NCBI GenBank assembly: GCA_947446285.1
Contig: CANFGH010000024.1
Location: 1 to 32,750, forward strand
Reading direction: 5' to 3'
Origin: Chloroflexota bacterium
GTDB lineage: Bacteria; Chloroflexota; UBA11872; UBA12225
DNA length: 32,750 nt
The position numbers were made by a program, and so were the translations under genes. This document shows positions 1-8,451 of this stretch, piece by piece (within the stretch, counting starts at the first letter, position 1; each line of letters starts with the position of its first letter). Under the pieces are notes generated by a model, which had not been told where the DNA came from, did not search any database, and was given only the letters and a program-made list of their open reading frames with translations.

Positions 1-24
1 ATCGATGTTAGGTCTGTAGTTGCC

Positions 25-648
25 TTGCCTACACCCGTTGCGACTGCTTCCAAGCCGCCGCCAAAGTCCGGGCCGACGGCTTCGCAAGAATCTGAACCTC
101 GCCGAAGTTCTGTTTCCTCGCGTCGCCCGGCAACGGTAGAAACACCTGACGGGTACATCGCGGTAGGGCAGGTGATGGGCGCCTTCGGACCGTTGGGGGA
201 CTTGCGTGTCCAGGCATTCAGCGACCGCCCGGGCCGCTTCAAAACCGTTCAGCGGATTTTTGTTGGACAGTCACTTGCGCCGGCGCGGATCTTGCGGCGC
301 GGGGTCCACGGCATTGGATTGACCCTGCGCCTTGACACCGTGACCACACGCGAACGCGCACGCGCCCTCTTCGGGGAGTACCTTTACCTTCCCGACTCTG
401 AGGCGGTCAAGCTTCAGCCAGGGGAGTACTTCATTCACCAGCTCATCGGGGTCTCCGTGTCTGATGAGGCCGGAACGGATATCGGTCGCCTCACCGAAGT
501 CATCCAGACTGGCAGCAATGACGTTTACGTTGTCCATGGTACGAAGGGTGAGATTCTCCTACCTGTCATTCCTGATGTCATCAAGAACATCGACCTTGAC
601 ACTCGAACCATGACCGTCCACCTATTGCCCGGTCTCATCGACGACTGA
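25..648 (+). CDS. rimM: Ribosome maturation factor RimM
   Basis: RimM is a cytoplasmic assembly factor that binds ribosomal protein S19 and helps the 30S head mature. The N-terminal barrel starts near residue 43 (GYIAVGQVMGAFG). A PRC-barrel half follows from about residue 131 (GEYFIHQLIGVSV) and includes TGSNDVYVV and LLPVIPDVI. The protein is 207 residues, longer than the usual 165-180, because about 42 Ser/Pro/Thr-rich residues precede the barrel. The first start is TTG at 25. The frame stays open to the window edge, so the true start may lie further left. No ATG or GTG falls between the TTG and the barrel. trmD and rplS follow in the classical order. The identity is secure and the start is not. 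Confidence 0.93.
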   Translation: MPTPVATASKPPPKSGPTASQESEPRRSSVSSRRPATVETPDGYIAVGQVMGAFGPLGDLRVQAFSDRPGRFKTVQRIFVGQSLAPARILRRGVHGIGLTLRLDTVTTRERARALFGEYLYLPDSEAVKLQPGEYFIHQLIGVSVSDEAGTDIGRLTEVIQTGSNDVYVVHGTKGEILLPVIPDVIKNIDLDTRTMTVHLLPGLIDD

Positions 649-708
649 AACTGGGGTGCACTCGCCTCGTTGCGGGACGCTAAAGACGTCGCGTGATAGT
701 GACCGAAA

Positions 709-1506
709 ATGCGTATCGACATCCTGACACTCTTCCCGGAAATGGTCTCCGGGGCCTTGTCTCACAGCATTGTCGGTCGAGCCGTGAAGGCGTCAGTTGT
801 AGACATCCGCGTCCACGACCTCAGGCAGTGGACGACTGATCGCCACCGCACGGCTGATGACGTTCCGTTTGGCGGTGGCGCAGGCATGGTCCTGAAGGCT
901 GAACCCCTCATTCGGGCCATCTTGGACATCTGCGACGGTCCCGCCACCGAGCAAATCGAGCGAATCCTCCTGTGCCCGCAAGGTGATGTACTTACCCAAG
1001 CCACCGTCACCCATCTTGCGTCGCATTCCCGGCTTCTCTTGATTTGCGGCCACTACGAAGGCATCGACGAACGTGTCCGCACCCTGATGGTCGACCGGCA
1101 GGTGTCTGTGGGTGACTTTGTCGTGTCCGGCGGTGAACTGCCGGCATTGATACTTGCGGATGCAATAGTGAGGCTGCTCCCCGGCGCACTGGGCTCACCG
1201 GAATCCGCGGTTGACGAGAGCCATACCGACGGCCTCCTTGAGTATCCGCAGTTCACGCGACCAGCTATCGTCAACGGACACGAAGTGCCACCCGTGCTCA
1301 GATCGGGCGACCACAAGGCAGTTGATGCGTGGCGCCGGACGCAGTCAATCTTTCGGACCCGCGAGCGCCGGCCAGACTTGTATGCCCGTTGGTGGGTTGC
1401 CTCTCAGGTTCTCAGGAGCATGCAAGCCCATCCGGTTGCAAAGCAAAGCAGGCGCGGCAGGGCACGCCCTAAGGCCGACCTGCCGGGTGGTACCATTGGT
1501 TTTTAG
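709..1506 (+). CDS. trmD: tRNA (guanine-N1)-methyltransferase TrmD
   Basis: TrmD methylates N1 of G37 in tRNAs with a G36G37 sequence, using S-adenosylmethionine, and so prevents +1 frameshifting. The protein has 265 residues, slightly longer than usual. Visible motifs are [12 protein letters not shown] at the N-terminus, [13 protein letters not shown] (residues 55-67), and the SAM-binding trefoil knot in GHYEGIDER (114-122) and [12 protein letters not shown] (135-146). Asp169 in VDES aligns with the catalytic aspartate of the E. coli enzyme, and [11 protein letters not shown] follows it. It starts at ATG 709, 60 bases after rimM. The C-terminal tail of about 20 residues is basic ([11 protein letters not shown]) and is probably lineage-specific. 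Confidence 0.97.
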   Translation: MRIDILTLFPEMVSGALSHSIVGRAVKASVVDIRVHDLRQWTTDRHRTADDVPFGGGAGMVLKAEPLIRAILDICDGPATEQIERILLCPQGDVLTQATVTHLASHSRLLLICGHYEGIDERVRTLMVDRQVSVGDFVVSGGELPALILADAIVRLLPGALGSPESAVDESHTDGLLEYPQFTRPAIVNGHEVPPVLRSGDHKAVDAWRRTQSIFRTRERRPDLYARWWVASQVLRSMQAHPVAKQSRRGRARPKADLPGGTIGF

Positions 1507-1604
1507 TGAGGCGAGGCTTTGCTTCGTCAGGATCATTCATCTGTCGCACAGAGACGGCGGTACCGTGCCGTCCTGCAAGTGCGTATTCCGCGGAGAGATC
1601 GACC

Positions 1605-1955
1605 ATGGCGAACGTAATCGACGAACTCAATCGTGAACAACTGCGTACAGATGTTCCCCAGTTTGGCCCTGGAGACACACTCCGGGTTCAAGTGAAAGTG
1701 ACCGAGGGCACGCGTGAGCGCCTTCAGGCATTCGAAGGCGTGTGCATGCGGTATCGCGGTGGCAGTGTTCTGACCCGCTTCACCGTTCGCAAGATTTCTC
1801 AGGGCATTGGAGTGGAACGCACGTTTCTTCTCCACTCCCCGAAGATTGAGCGGATCGAAGTCGTGCGCCGGGGCAAGGTGCGGCGTGCACAGCTCTACTA
1901 CCTGCGTGGTCTTACCGGCAAGGCCGCGCGCATCAAGGAACTTCGACGACGCTGA
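1605..1955 (+). CDS. rplS: 50S ribosomal protein L19
   Basis: L19 sits at the 30S-50S interface of the ribosome. The reading frame is open from 1506, but the ATG at 1605 is the right start. A GGAGAG Shine-Dalgarno sequence lies at 1592-1597, and the protein then begins [20 protein letters not shown], as the family does. It is 116 residues, the normal size. [45 protein letters not shown] and the basic end [11 protein letters not shown] are all typical. It is the third gene of the rimM-trmD-rplS group. A terminator-like hairpin begins 28 bases after its stop, already inside the next gene. Confidence 0.97.
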   Translation: MANVIDELNREQLRTDVPQFGPGDTLRVQVKVTEGTRERLQAFEGVCMRYRGGSVLTRFTVRKISQGIGVERTFLLHSPKIERIEVVRRGKVRRAQLYYLRGLTGKAARIKELRRR

Positions 1956-1960
1956 GGCCA

Positions 1961-2731
1961 GTGATCGGCGAGCTTGTTCACGAGGACACCCTGATCCGTC
2001 AGGGTGTCCTTTCATTTGTTGGCGTCGACGAAGTTGGGCGGGGCGCCTGGGCGGGCCCGGTTGTCGCGGGCGCCGCAATCCTCAACCCTGATGTCTATGC
2101 CAACAGGTCCCTCCTGTCGGCCGTCGATGACTCAAAGCGTCTGACGCCCGCGAGACGCGAACAGCTTGCCCTTCAAATCGCGCGCCTAGCATCAGTTGCT
2201 CTCGGGTGGGTCGACCCGTCTTCGATTGACACGCTTGGCATCGCTCAGGCAACGCATCTTGCAATGAGAGCCGCCATCGGGGCGCTCTCGGCACCCTCAG
2301 CGGATGCAATGACGTGCGGTGAGGGATGGTTTGGGCGCCGGGTGTCCGGCCACCGAGTGTCACCCACGTTTATTCTCGTTGACGGATACCGGATTGGTGG
2401 GACAGTCCTTCCACAACAGGCGATCGTCCGCGGAGACCTGAGCTGCCTTTGCATTGCAGCGGCGTCGATCGTCGCCAAAGTGGCGCGTGATCGCTTCATG
2501 ACCGAGATCGCCGACCGCCACCCGGCCTTCAAGTTCGCCGACAACAAGGGCTATGGCACGCGTGCCCACTTCCGCGCGATTCGAGCTAACGGTCTCACGC
2601 CGCTTCATCGACGGAGTTTTCAGCCGATGAAACACATGGTCGGCCGGAACGATTGGATTGCAGGGCTCCTCGTGCCCCCGGTGGAAGGCCGAGAACAGAT
2701 CCCGCGGACCGTTCAACTCGACTTCTTGTGA
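1961..2731 (+). CDS. rnhB: Ribonuclease HII
   Basis: RNase HII removes RNA from RNA-DNA hybrids and single ribonucleotides from DNA. Its acidic site is visible: D23 and E24 in GVDEVGRGAWAGP, D141 in ILVDGYR and D177 in SIVAKVARDRFM. DDSKRLTPARR and NKGYGTRAH are also family signatures. The protein has 256 residues, somewhat long. About 25 residues (roughly 110-136) with no motif I recognise sit just before ILVDG. The start is GTG 1961, five bases after the rplS stop, and no ATG, GTG or TTG occurs in frame between it and the first catalytic motif. The first 17 codons therefore run through a terminator-like hairpin at 1983-2010, which could lower expression relative to rplS. Confidence 0.94.
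   Translation: MIGELVHEDTLIRQGVLSFVGVDEVGRGAWAGPVVAGAAILNPDVYANRSLLSAVDDSKRLTPARREQLALQIARLASVALGWVDPSSIDTLGIAQATHLAMRAAIGALSAPSADAMTCGEGWFGRRVSGHRVSPTFILVDGYRIGGTVLPQQAIVRGDLSCLCIAAASIVAKVARDRFMTEIADRHPAFKFADNKGYGTRAHFRAIRANGLTPLHRRSFQPMKHMVGRNDWIAGLLVPPVEGREQIPRTVQLDFL
1983..2018 (+). terminator. Terminator-like hairpin after rplS, inside the start of rnhB
   Basis: A perfect 12-bp stem (1983-1994 with 1999-2010) closes a TCCG loop. The tail TTTCATTTG (2010-2018) follows, sharing its first base with the stem. This is intrinsic-terminator geometry with a slightly interrupted T-run. It begins 28 bases after the rplS stop, but rnhB has already started at 1961. It may act as an attenuator that reduces read-through into rnhB. 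Confidence 0.7.
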
Positions 2732-2776
2732 CATGCGATGTGCCTGCTTGGCGACTGGCAAGACGGAGGCCATGGG

Positions 2777-3185
2777 ATGATTGTGATCGTGCCTCCTGAC
2801 ACTGAATATTCGTCGCGTCTGACAGGCCGCCAACGCACCGGGTTGCTCAGTGAGACCATCGCCGCCGAGTTCGCACGCACCAGAACATGGGAGAACATCG
2901 ACCGGAATGTGCGGGTACCGTCAGGCGAAATTGACCTCGTCGTGCCCGACGATTGCGTGTTGGTACTCCTCGAGGTCCGCACCCGGCGGTCTGCCTCGCG
3001 GGACGGCCTCGGAAAGCCTTACGGTCGCGAAACGTCAAAGAATGGCCGCGTGCGCGTTCGAGTATTCGGACCGCATCGGGATGCATCCGGATCAAGCATC
3101 ATGGCCGGTTGACCTGATCGCGATCACTCTACTCCCCGGAACGGCTCGGAACGTGGAACACTATCCCCATGTCCTCAGCGAATGA
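2777..3185 (+). pseudogene. yraN: YraN/UPF0102-family nuclease-like gene with a frameshift
   Basis: The first half is read in the frame starting at ATG 2777, with GGAGG at 2765-2769. It carries the family signatures SGEIDLVVPDD and LVLLEVRTRRS, related to the PD-(D/E)XK nuclease fold, and then drifts into unrelated sequence. The second half of the family pattern (ESLTVAKRQRMAACAFEYS, then VDLIAITL) lies in the frame one base later and ends at the TGA at 3183-3185. Joining the two near 2985-3015 with a +1 shift restores a protein of about 135 residues, normal for the family. The position after rnhB is also normal for yraN. The cause may be a real mutation, a sequencing or assembly error, or, less likely, programmed frameshifting. 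The biochemical role of the family is unsettled. Confidence 0.75.
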
Positions 3186-3465
3186 CACTGCAGAGCCAGT
3201 GGTCGGTACACCGACCCATCGCCGAACCCGACGTGTCAGCGAAGAGCGACGGTGGTTCCTGCAAACCATGCGGGCCCAATTGCTCGGAGCAAGAGCACTA
3301 GCATTCCTGGCTATGGCAGTCGCAATCGGTTCCGGAGCCTGGTGGTTGGTAGGCACGACCGGTTCGCCACTGGTTGGCGTCGGGTTCATTGCGTTAGGCG
3401 TCGTTCTGAGCGGAACCCTGTATTGGTTCATTCAACTGATGTACATGATCGGCGCCCCACGGTAG
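3169..3465 (+). CDS. Small two-helix membrane protein of unknown function
   Basis: I do not recognise this 98-residue protein. About 40 polar, Arg-rich residues come first. Two hydrophobic stretches follow, at about residues 41-62 (GARALAFLAMAVAIGSGAWWLV) and 69-92 (VGVGFIALGVVLSGTLYWFIQLMY), which predict a membrane hairpin with a cytoplasmic N-terminus. Its ATG at 3169 lies inside the end of the disrupted yraN-like gene, overlapping the second frame by 17 bases, which suggests translational coupling. Its TAG stop abuts the stop of the convergent PBP gene with no base between them. Coding status is likely but not certain. Confidence 0.6.
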   Translation: MSSANDTAEPVVGTPTHRRTRRVSEERRWFLQTMRAQLLGARALAFLAMAVAIGSGAWWLVGTTGSPLVGVGFIALGVVLSGTLYWFIQLMYMIGAPR

Positions 3466-4878
3466 TCACTCGGCAGTGGAGGCAAGGGCACGCTCTAGGA
3501 CGGGGCGCGCCAGGGGCGCGGCCGCTTCGGCCCCCCATCCTCCGAATTCTCGGAGCACCACCACCACGACGCGTGGTGCGTCGAGCGGTGCAATTCCTAC
3601 GAACCAGGCGTGATCAGGTTGGCCAGGCACACTCTGAGCGGTTCCGGTCTTCCCACCCACTCGCACGCCCGGTATAGAGGCTGCTTGGGAAAAGCCTTCT
3701 TCAACAGCCAACCCGAGCAAGGCGCGCATGCTCCCGGCTGTCGACGCCGAAACCGCATTTCCCAGGGACGACGGGGTGGTCCGTCGCACCGTCGCGCCCA
3801 TCCCAACTTCGGTGCCACGTTCCCGCACTTCACTGATGATGTAGGGGCGAGGAACGTCCCCGCCGCGCGCAATTGTCGCGCCAATTACCGCCACTTGCAG
3901 GGGAGACAGCAGTAACTCGCCCTGGCCAAAACCTGTCGATGCCAGTAGCGGGGCCGGCATCGGTGAGGTTCGCGAAAGACTCGTTGCACTCGTGTCCAGG
4001 TCAAACGGCAGAGCGGTACCAACGCCGAATCGCCTGGAGTAGTCGCGCAAGCGCGCCTCACCCAACTTCAGTCCAACTTCTGCGAAAACCACGTTCGATG
4101 ACCAGGCGAAGCCATGGGCGAAGTCGAATGACGGGCGGGGAGGCTTCTCCGCATCGGTGATTCGAAACCCATCAATTGTGGTCTCGCCAGTTGCATCGGT
4201 AACCGGCGTCGAAGGGGTCATGATGCCCGTATCCAGCGCGGCAGCGGCCGTCACAACCTTGAAGGTGCTGCCCGGGACATAGAGACCCTGACTCGAACGG
4301 TTTATCAGTGGCCTCCCTTCATCGGCAAGCAGTGACGCCCATCGCTCGTCGACGTTCCTCGTGTCTAGGGAGGGTTGGCTGACCATTGCGAGCACCGCAC
4401 CTGTTCGAACGTCCATGACGACAATCGCTCCACGGCTGTTTCCGAGAACTGTCGCCGCAGCGGTCTGAACCCCAGGATCGATCGTGAGGTACACGTCTGC
4501 ACCTTGTCTCGGCACCTGGGCGAGCGCCCTGAATGCGTTCGCAACCGATGCCAACCCGGTTCGACCGGCAAGCAACGCATCTTCGGCACCCTCAACGCCA
4601 GTGACGCCGTACCGAAGCGACCGATAGCCCACCACGGATCCAAGGGAGAGGTCGAGTAACGTCCGGCTCCCATCGGGCGCACTATCAACAATGACCCGAC
4701 CCTTTCGGTCAAGGATGCGACCGCGCACAACGCGACGTTCATCCTGAGCAAGCCTCGGATTCCCGGATGCCAACGCCAATTCTGGCCCGGCGACTACCTG
4801 CCAATACCCGACGAGGGCCGTCAGGACCGCCAACATGGCAAGGAACACATTCCCCACGTTCCTAATGGACGAGATCAC
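3466..4878 (-). CDS. pbpA: Class B penicillin-binding protein (PbpA-like transpeptidase)
   Basis: This D,D-transpeptidase cross-links peptidoglycan, anchored by one N-terminal helix (about residues 10-30) and acting outside the cell. The catalytic motifs are all present: S204-TFK (SxxK), S260-S-N262 (SxN) and K410-TG (KTG in VGGKTGTAQS). The N-terminal domain has the RGRILDRKGRVI signature. At 470 residues it is shorter than typical FtsI or PBP2 and resembles mycobacterial-type PbpA. The GTG start overlaps the ftsW/rodA stop by four bases (GTGA at 4875-4878), so the pair is translationally coupled, as expected for an SEDS polymerase and its partner PBP. Whether it serves elongation or division cannot be settled here; the FHA neighbours favour PbpA-like. 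Confidence 0.93.
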   Translation of the reverse strand: MISSIRNVGNVFLAMLAVLTALVGYWQVVAGPELALASGNPRLAQDERRVVRGRILDRKGRVIVDSAPDGSRTLLDLSLGSVVGYRSLRYGVTGVEGAEDALLAGRTGLASVANAFRALAQVPRQGADVYLTIDPGVQTAAATVLGNSRGAIVVMDVRTGAVLAMVSQPSLDTRNVDERWASLLADEGRPLINRSSQGLYVPGSTFKVVTAAAALDTGIMTPSTPVTDATGETTIDGFRITDAEKPPRPSFDFAHGFAWSSNVVFAEVGLKLGEARLRDYSRRFGVGTALPFDLDTSATSLSRTSPMPAPLLASTGFGQGELLLSPLQVAVIGATIARGGDVPRPYIISEVRERGTEVGMGATVRRTTPSSLGNAVSASTAGSMRALLGLAVEEGFSQAASIPGVRVGGKTGTAQSVPGQPDHAWFVGIAPLDAPRVVVVVLREFGGWGAEAAAPLARPVLERALASTAE

Positions 4879-6329
4879 AGCCCCGATGTCCGACCAGGAC
4901 CCACGCGACCCTGAGGGAGGTTGCTGGCCTGCCGCGAAACGACAGGTTCCGGAAGCAATCTCCGGTTGTCGCGCCGGGATTGATCCATTTGCTCCTCGTG
5001 CGACATCCTCAATAGAAGCCCAACGAGTAGAAAGCTGCCAAGCAGCGACGAACCTCCATACGAGACGAACGGTAGGGTCACCCCAGTCAAAGGAATGAGC
5101 CGAAGGTTGCCTCCAACGATCACAATCACCTGCAAGACAATGATTGCGACGAGACCGGTAGTGAGTAGTTGGCGGTACGGCTGCCTCGCCGCGATCGCCA
5201 TGCTGAGCCCATGCGTTGCGAGAACGGCGTAGATCAGGAGTAATCCCACAGCAGCGAGGAGCCCCGCCTCTTCGGCAAGTGCCACGAACGGGTAATCCGT
5301 ATGCGTCGCCGGGACATAGAGCGGGTATCCGTTTCCGAAACCCCTTCCAAACAAGCCACCACTGCCAAGTGAGTACATCGCTTGAATGATCTGAAAGGAC
5401 CGACCAAGCGGATCAATCCAGGGATCGAGCCAGATTTCCACTCGAAGCCGGACGTGGGCGAATACGAAGTAGCAAAGCGTCGCACCACCCAAGAAGAGAC
5501 CTATTGAAACAATGACATACCAGACCCCTCCGAGAGCGACGTACAGAAGGGTGAGGAAGACGCCGTAGAAGAGCAAGGCCGACCCGAGGTCCCTTTGCAC
5601 AATGAGCAAGAGTAGGCAGAAGCCCCACATTGCGGCCACGGGTAACAAGTGTGCGAGTGGCGGTAACGGCAGGACCCAGAGCCTGGCGCGAGACTGCGTC
5701 AGCTCGTTTCGCTTGTCGACCAGATAACCAGCCAGGAAGACGACGAGCAGCACCTTGAGAAGTTCGCTAGGCTGAAATACATATCCACCAATGCCTAGCC
5801 ACAGCCGGTCACCACTTCCATTCGGGTCAGTGCCCGCAACGAGTGTCAGCGCAACGAGAACAATCCCGCCCGCAGCGATCGAATACTTGAACCGTGCGAG
5901 AAGATACGTCTCCCAAGGCCCAACCGTAACGGTCATCGCGACTGAAAGCCCCAGAACAATCCACAGGAGCTGCCTCGGCGCAAGCGCAGGGACCAGCCGC
6001 GTGACAAGGACCATTCCGATCCCCGCCAAACACGCCACTAACGGCAGTAGCAACTGACTGCTTCTTGTACCCGCGACAACGAGGACAAGATGGCATGCGA
6101 CGAATGCGATGACGAACCCGTATGCGGGCCAGAACCTCTGATCCAGCAAACTCCGTTCCCAAACCGACGATAACACCGCGACCCCAACAAGTCCCGGTGC
6201 GAACCCGAGCATGAGCAACCCGAACTCCACCCACCGGGGTCTCAGCCAACGTCTCCGGCGCGTTGCCCCCTGAGGGCGGTTCCGTGAAACCACGTCACCC
6301 AACAGCGACCGTGACCCAACCACCATCAT
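4875..6329 (-). CDS. rodA: SEDS-family peptidoglycan glycosyltransferase (FtsW/RodA)
   Basis: This multi-pass inner-membrane protein polymerises lipid II into glycan strands with a partner class B PBP. It has 484 residues and about ten hydrophobic helices. Characteristic segments are HTDYPFVALAEEAGLL, LRLIPLTGVTLPFVSYGGSS (near residue 425) and, earlier, LGIGGYVFQPSELLKVLL. The N-terminal 30 residues are Arg-rich and cytoplasmic, and the C-terminal tail of about 35 residues is polar. It overlaps the upstream FHA gene by four bases (ATGA at 6326-6329) and the downstream PBP by four bases, so three proteins are coupled. RodA or FtsW cannot be decided from sequence alone; the context resembles the actinobacterial rodA-pbpA unit. 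Confidence 0.93.
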   Translation of the reverse strand: MMVVGSRSLLGDVVSRNRPQGATRRRRWLRPRWVEFGLLMLGFAPGLVGVAVLSSVWERSLLDQRFWPAYGFVIAFVACHLVLVVAGTRSSQLLLPLVACLAGIGMVLVTRLVPALAPRQLLWIVLGLSVAMTVTVGPWETYLLARFKYSIAAGGIVLVALTLVAGTDPNGSGDRLWLGIGGYVFQPSELLKVLLVVFLAGYLVDKRNELTQSRARLWVLPLPPLAHLLPVAAMWGFCLLLLIVQRDLGSALLFYGVFLTLLYVALGGVWYVIVSIGLFLGGATLCYFVFAHVRLRVEIWLDPWIDPLGRSFQIIQAMYSLGSGGLFGRGFGNGYPLYVPATHTDYPFVALAEEAGLLAAVGLLLIYAVLATHGLSMAIAARQPYRQLLTTGLVAIIVLQVIVIVGGNLRLIPLTGVTLPFVSYGGSSLLGSFLLVGLLLRMSHEEQMDQSRRDNRRLLPEPVVSRQASNLPQGRVGPGRTSGL

Positions 6330-6820
6330 CGTGTCCGGCCTTCGAATGGCAATGATGGATCAACGTATCGCCACGACATCGCCCCGATTTCGACCCTGTC
6401 GCCGGTAGCCAGCCGAACCGAGGCACCAATACGGAGATCGTTTACCTTCGTACCGTTCGTGCTCTCGAGGTCCCTGACCAGCCACCCGCCACCCGCCGCC
6501 GGCACAAACTGTGCATGTTGAGAAGAGACCGAATCGTCAAGGACGAGAACGTCGGATGGTGGACGTCTTCCAATGATGGTTTCACGTTCAAGGTCGATCA
6601 CACGTCCGACAGGGCCATCATCGGGGCCACAGGCATGGAGGATTAGCCGACTTGACACGGGTTGCATCCCGACACCATCAGGGCCACTGGACGATGATGC
6701 ATGGCGGAGTTGCCGTCTCAACACAAGGAACGCCACCACAACGAACGCATAGAGCGAAACGGTGAAAATAATCCGAAGCAGGAAGCCGGTGGCTTCGTTC
6801 ATCGTCAGGCCGGGTATCAA
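6326..6820 (-). CDS. fhaB: Membrane-anchored FHA-domain protein (FhaB-like)
   Basis: The 164-residue protein has one membrane helix (about residues 12-35), a short linker and a C-terminal FHA domain (about 58-152). FHA domains bind phosphothreonine peptides. The key residues are present: G84-R85, S97/S99 with H102 in DDSVSSQHA, and T121-N122-G123. The start is TTG 6820, supported by AGGAGG five bases upstream (6826-6831). An ATG six codons later is the alternative. It lies 49 bases after fhaA and overlaps ftsW/rodA. In actinobacteria the homologue links Ser/Thr kinase signalling to cell-wall enzymes and division. No kinase or phosphatase gene is in this window. Confidence 0.88.
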   Translation of the reverse strand: MIPGLTMNEATGFLLRIIFTVSLYAFVVVAFLVLRRQLRHASSSSGPDGVGMQPVSSRLILHACGPDDGPVGRVIDLERETIIGRRPPSDVLVLDDSVSSQHAQFVPAAGGGWLVRDLESTNGTKVNDLRIGASVRLATGDRVEIGAMSWRYVDPSLPFEGRTR

Positions 6821-6869
6821 TGGAACCTCCTGACCAACTTCGCGTCCGGCCTCGGGGGTCGGATACTCA

Positions 6870-7706
6870 TCATGCCGTAGCCGGCGTTGCAGTCGTGACT
6901 TCGACCTCGCCCAAAAGAATCGTGGAACCGGACACGATCATCGCGGTGGCGACGCGGTTCCCATTGACCACTAGTCCATTTGTGCTGCCCAAATCCTCGA
7001 TCTCGGCGCCAAATCCTCGCCCATCGACGCTTTCGACGACACGGAGCGTCGCGTGGTGCTTCGAGATGCTTGGGTGGGGTATCACCAAATCGTTTCCGCC
7101 TGGAACGCGGCCGATTGCAACCGACCGTCCTAATCGCGCCGAAAACGATCCCGTAGACCCATCTGGGGCCACCCACACGATGTCAATGCCGGATGCAGGC
7201 ACCTGAGCCTGATGTCGCTTAAGTGTGGGAATGACGCGCGTCCCTCCATCAGCCACGCCGTCAAACCCGCTTCCAATTCTTGACGCACGATCCATGGGGG
7301 AAGTCGGCGGAACTCCTGAGGACTGGGTGCCAGTTTCAGGATCCACGGTCGCAACCTCGACACGGCACGAACCGGATGACTGATGGTCGTCCACATGAAT
7401 CGAGACCGACGGCATCCCATAGACATGGAAGCCTTTCTCAGCGGCACGCTCACGGACGTAGCGTGCAAGTTCGCCCTCAAGGCTCGCTTGGAACTTTGAC
7501 ACCGCACCGAAATCACTGACACTCAAGAAAAGGGAGTAGCGGTTTGGAACAACTGGCAGATTCCACGTGATCATCTGATGATCATCCATGGACTGCGCAA
7601 TACGACGAGCGAGGTCCACCGGGGCGAGGCGGCCGCCAAACAGGCGGCGAAACGGCCCTTCTACAACCGACTCGAGCAGCGACTCAAGTCGTGACAGGGC
7701 GTTCAC
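6870..7706 (-). CDS. fhaA: DUF3662 plus FHA-domain protein (FhaA-like)
   Basis: This 278-residue soluble protein has two domains. The N-terminal part (about 1-125) matches the DUF3662/FhaA type, with LESVVEGPFRRLFGGRLAPV, PNRYSLFLSVSDF and a conserved HVYGMPSVSI region. After a polar linker comes an FHA domain (about 185-272) with G199-R200, S213/S215 plus H217-H218, and S241-T-N-G244. In mycobacteria FhaA binds phosphorylated MviN/MurJ and restrains peptidoglycan synthesis; a similar role is inferred here. It starts at GTG 7706 with a weak ribosome site. It is the first gene of the fhaA-fhaB-rodA-pbpA unit and is divergent from the small membrane-protein trio, 137 bases away. Confidence 0.88.
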   Translation of the reverse strand: MNALSRLESLLESVVEGPFRRLFGGRLAPVDLARRIAQSMDDHQMITWNLPVVPNRYSLFLSVSDFGAVSKFQASLEGELARYVRERAAEKGFHVYGMPSVSIHVDDHQSSGSCRVEVATVDPETGTQSSGVPPTSPMDRASRIGSGFDGVADGGTRVIPTLKRHQAQVPASGIDIVWVAPDGSTGSFSARLGRSVAIGRVPGGNDLVIPHPSISKHHATLRVVESVDGRGFGAEIEDLGSTNGLVVNGNRVATAMIVSGSTILLGEVEVTTATPATA

Positions 7707-7843
7707 GACACGTTGTCCAAGGTCATTTCTGTTCGTGCCTCAGAACCAAGAACGAACGGCGGTCTCCGGGTGGTCGCGGATGACGCCCACTGAATTGAGT
7801 CTGGCCGGTGCGGTGTGGGAAGATAGGCACGTGAGGGGTTTCA

Positions 7844-8143
7844 GTGGAGTGGCTTGGCGCGACGCGTGACGTCGTCATCATCATGGTTGCCTTGACGTCG
7901 CTCGCGGCGAACATTGCACTGATCATCTTTGCGTGGAGACTGTGGCTCCTGGTCAAGTCGTTGAAAGACGAAATGGCTCCGATCCTTGCGTCAGTGCGCC
8001 GTACGAGTGAGACCGTCCGAGGTACGAGCACGATAGTCGGCGATGCAGTAATCCGGCCGGTCGCTCGGTTGGCTGGTCTTGCGGCTGCCGCCCAATCCAT
8101 GGTTTCAAGCCTTCTCACCATTGCCAGGGGCGGAATACGATGA
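7844..8143 (+). CDS. Small membrane protein, DUF948/YtxG-like
   Basis: This 99-residue protein has one hydrophobic helix (about residues 10-35, VVIIMVALTSLAANIALIIF). A heptad-like amphipathic segment follows, with LVKSLKDEMAPILASVRRT and then regularly spaced T/V residues up to PVARLAGLAAAAQ. This layout resembles DUF948 (Bacillus YtxG), a family of unknown function. The start is GTG 7844 with GAGGGG about six bases upstream; an ATG 13 codons later is possible. Its stop overlaps the next start (ATGA, 8140-8143). Pairing with a YtxH-like gene supports the assignment. Confidence 0.65.
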   Translation: MEWLGATRDVVIIMVALTSLAANIALIIFAWRLWLLVKSLKDEMAPILASVRRTSETVRGTSTIVGDAVIRPVARLAGLAAAAQSMVSSLLTIARGGIR

Positions 8144-8451
8144 AGATCCGCGATCCGTGGCTTGTCGTGGGGTTCATTACCGGAGGCTTGATTGGTCTGG
8201 CAATTTCATGGCTTTTCGCGCCTGCCTCGGGCAAGACCACGTTGTCACAAATCGCCGAGGACATGGTGAGGGCACGTTTGGATGCGCGATCAGCAGGCAA
8301 GCGCGCTGAGGCCGGCATACTCGGACGGTATGACGACTTGCGCCGGTACACCGCAACAATTGATGAAGGTACGACTGCGGGTTCATCCCCAATGGCAATC
8401 CCTATGACTATGGGGAGCGGTAGCGATAGGGGAAGACAGGTGACCCGGTGA
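8140..8451 (+). CDS. Small membrane protein, YtxH-like
   Basis: This 103-residue protein has one N-terminal hydrophobic helix (about residues 8-27), immediately followed by LFAPASGKTTLSQIAEDM. That matches the YtxH-family pattern of a glycine-rich helix ending in LLxAPxSGKxTR. The remainder is polar and mostly helical, with a Gly/Ser/Met-rich tail. YtxH proteins are stress-associated in Bacillus but their molecular function is unknown. It overlaps both neighbours by four bases (ATGA upstream, GTGA downstream), so the three genes are probably made from one message at linked rates. Confidence 0.65.
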   Translation: MKIRDPWLVVGFITGGLIGLAISWLFAPASGKTTLSQIAEDMVRARLDARSAGKRAEAGILGRYDDLRRYTATIDEGTTAGSSPMAIPMTMGSGSDRGRQVTR

